Part shown: positions 33,822 through 34,551 of the stretch, one piece after another
Layout: each line of letters begins with the position of its first letter
How positions within the stretch are numbered: the stretch's first letter is position 1
Source: Candidatus Uhrbacteria bacterium
GTDB lineage: Bacteria > Patescibacteriota > Patescibacteriia > UBA9934 > GWF2-40-263
DNA: 34,551 nucleotides
Reading direction: 5' to 3'
NCBI GenBank assembly: GCA_016209325.1
Contig: JACQWJ010000011.1
Coordinates: forward strand, 1-34,551
The notes under the pieces: generated by a model
Told to the model about the DNA's origin: nothing
The model's database searches: none
The model's input: the letters and a program-made list of their open reading frames with translations, nothing else
Made by a program: the position numbers and the translations under genes

Positions 33822-34358
33822 TTAGACACGGGACTGGCTCAGCGCGTGGAGCACCCCCTGAAGGATAGCGGTCGGCGTCGGGGGGTCTCCTGGAATGCGC
33901 ACGTGGACGGGAATAACGGATTCGACAGGTCCAACGACGGCGTACGAGTCCTTCCAGATGCCGCCTGTGCACGCGCCGTCGCCCACGGCCACCACCATGC
34001 AGGGCTGGGGCGCGGCTTCGTAGGTGGTCTTCACCGCGCGCTCAAGGTTGCGCGTCACGGGACCCGACACGAACAGCATGTCGGCATGCCGCGGCGAGGC
34101 CACGAAACTGAGCCCGAACCGGTCGATGTCGTAATAGGCATTGTTGAGCGCCGTCAGCTCAATCTCTTCCCCGTTCGCAGATCCTCCGTCTACCGCCCGA
34201 ATCCGCAGCGAGCGCCCTCCATACAGACGACGCACAACAGTCTTCAGTTCCTCCCCAACCGCCTCAAGCGAGGCGTCCTTCGGATTGACAAACCGTTCCT
34301 TCGCTTCGGTCACCCGAGGCCCCAGAAACAGCAATCGCCACAGTTCTGCAAGATACAT
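33822..34358 (-). CDS. NuoB/HyfI-like small subunit without iron-sulfur ligands
   Basis: 178 aa, first gene of the operon. The NuoB/hydrogenase small-subunit fold is plain: AVDGGSANGEEIELTALNN, YYDIDRFGLSFVASPRHADM, LFVSGPVTRNLERAV, VVAVGDGACTGGIW and VPVHVRIPGDPPTP in modified form (VIPVHVRIPGDPPTP). In the family, four cysteines (GSCNGCEIE, GDCxxxGG, PGCPP) bind the proximal [4Fe-4S] cluster (N2 in complex I). Here they are replaced: A61, E64, G128 and D158. One cysteine (C130) sits two residues away from the third position. The codons were checked on the nucleotide sequence. The protein is expected to be cofactor-free and structural. Surrounding residues are well kept, so it is not a decaying gene. 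Confidence 0.88.
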   Translation of the reverse strand: MYLAELWRLLFLGPRVTEAKERFVNPKDASLEAVGEELKTVVRRLYGGRSLRIRAVDGGSANGEEIELTALNNAYYDIDRFGLSFVASPRHADMLFVSGPVTRNLERAVKTTYEAAPQPCMVVAVGDGACTGGIWKDSYAVVGPVESVIPVHVRIPGDPPTPTAILQGVLHALSQSRV

Positions 34359-34381
34359 AGAACGCTTTAAAAACAGGCATT

Positions 34382-34410
34382 ATGGTATTCCTGAACAGGT
34401 AATTCCGCAA
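34382..34410 (-). promoter_or_regulatory. Probable promoter of the Ehr-like operon
   Basis: On the minus strand TTGCGG (34405-34410), a 17-nt spacer and TACCAT (34382-34387) lie 24 nt upstream of the small-subunit ATG, downstream of a terminator. Confidence 0.4.
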
Positions 34411-34442
34411 GTCTATGGTATGCAGTCTACGGTGTGCATAGA

Positions 34443-34477
34443 AAAAACAAGCCTCTCAGAAAGAAAGGCTTGTTTTT
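34443..34477. terminator. Terminator upstream of the Ehr-like operon
   Basis: AAAAACAAGCCT / AGGCTTGTTTTT form a 12-bp perfect stem with an 11-nt loop and U runs on both strands. It separates the upstream minus-strand gene from the Ehr-like operon. Confidence 0.85.
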
Positions 34478-34488
34478 GTGTGGGAGCA

Positions 34489-34551
34489 TCAAGAACGGAC
34501 CCCTTTTACCTCCAGTTCATGGCTTCTCCGAATGAGTACCAGACTTGGATC
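34489..34551 (-). CDS. C-terminal end of a minus-strand gene cut by the window edge
   Basis: Only 20 codons and a TGA are seen (DPSLVLIRRSHELEVKGVRS), ending 12 nt before the terminator at 34477, which is the reason for calling it. No family can be named. Confidence 0.4.
   Translation of the reverse strand, partial: DPSLVLIRRSHELEVKGVRS

Noticed and set aside
27142-34358. First reading as an H2-evolving formate hydrogenlyase or group 4 [NiFe] hydrogenase
   Set aside because: All four NiFe-binding cysteines and all four proximal-cluster cysteines are absent, so hydrogenase activity cannot be supported.
1-34551. Recoded genetic code (TGA as glycine) as in Gracilibacteria/Absconditabacteria
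   Set aside because: Many complete genes here end in TGA at the expected point, often within ATGA overlaps, so the standard code is used.
1-34551. CRISPR arrays, rRNA or tRNA genes, insertion sequences
   Set aside because: No regularly spaced repeats, tRNA-like cloverleaf, rRNA segments, transposase ORFs or terminal inverted repeats were seen by eye; a covariance-model scan was not possible.

Overview
The window looks like a piece of a moderately GC-rich genome of a Patescibacteria/CPR-type bacterium, perhaps of the Uhrbacteria/Magasanikbacteria kind. This is inferred from gene content. Genes are compact, ATGA overlaps are frequent, and TsaB is short. There is a one-piece UvrD helicase with a RecB-type nuclease, a RibL/TagD-like cytidylyltransferase, and a large membrane protein with a PP2C-like N-terminus and a propeller-like C-terminus. 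TGA is used as a normal stop, so the recoded Gracilibacteria/Absconditabacteria code does not apply. Assignment to a class is a guess.

Layout. Positions 144-2405 (-) hold the large PP2C-like/propeller protein. It diverges from a + strand cluster (2479-5805) of a winged-helix regulator, TsaB, an MscS-type TM-helix protein and a membrane glycosyltransferase 2. ClpB (5858-8518, -) follows, under a perfect CIRCE operator with an embedded -10 box. A + strand cluster (8678-12398) encodes a WecG/TagA glycosyltransferase, GltX, an EnvC-like M23 peptidase and a 66-aa membrane protein. A long run of minus-strand genes then reads, in transcription order: uvrD/recB-type helicase-nuclease, a DUF721-like protein, a 131-aa membrane protein, mreB-mreC-mreD-mrdA (cell-shape and elongasome module), a damaged AstE-like protein, and greA-lysS-cytidylyltransferase-ftsQ. 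Separate sigma70-type promoters are visible before mreB and before greA.

Positions 25122-27068 (+) form a small accessory patch: an unrecognised protein, an antitoxin/RelE-type toxin pair, and a Panacea-domain antitoxin followed by a toxin-like gene split by a frameshift.

The most striking part is 27142-34358 (-), a six-gene operon bounded by terminators. It encodes a complex related to group 4 membrane-bound [NiFe] hydrogenase and complex I. The order is NuoB-like small subunit, HyfB-like, HyfC-like, HyfE-like, HyfF-like and a fused NuoCD-like large subunit. The large subunit lacks all four NiFe-binding cysteines, as in the known energy-converting-hydrogenase-related (Ehr) class. The small subunit also lacks all four proximal [4Fe-4S] cysteines, and no ferredoxin-type subunit is encoded in the operon. 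The antiporter-like and NuoH-like membrane subunits keep their charged ion-path residues. As read here, the complex has an apparently intact ion-translocating arm attached to a peripheral arm with no recognisable redox cofactor. This is the main candidate for an undescribed system.
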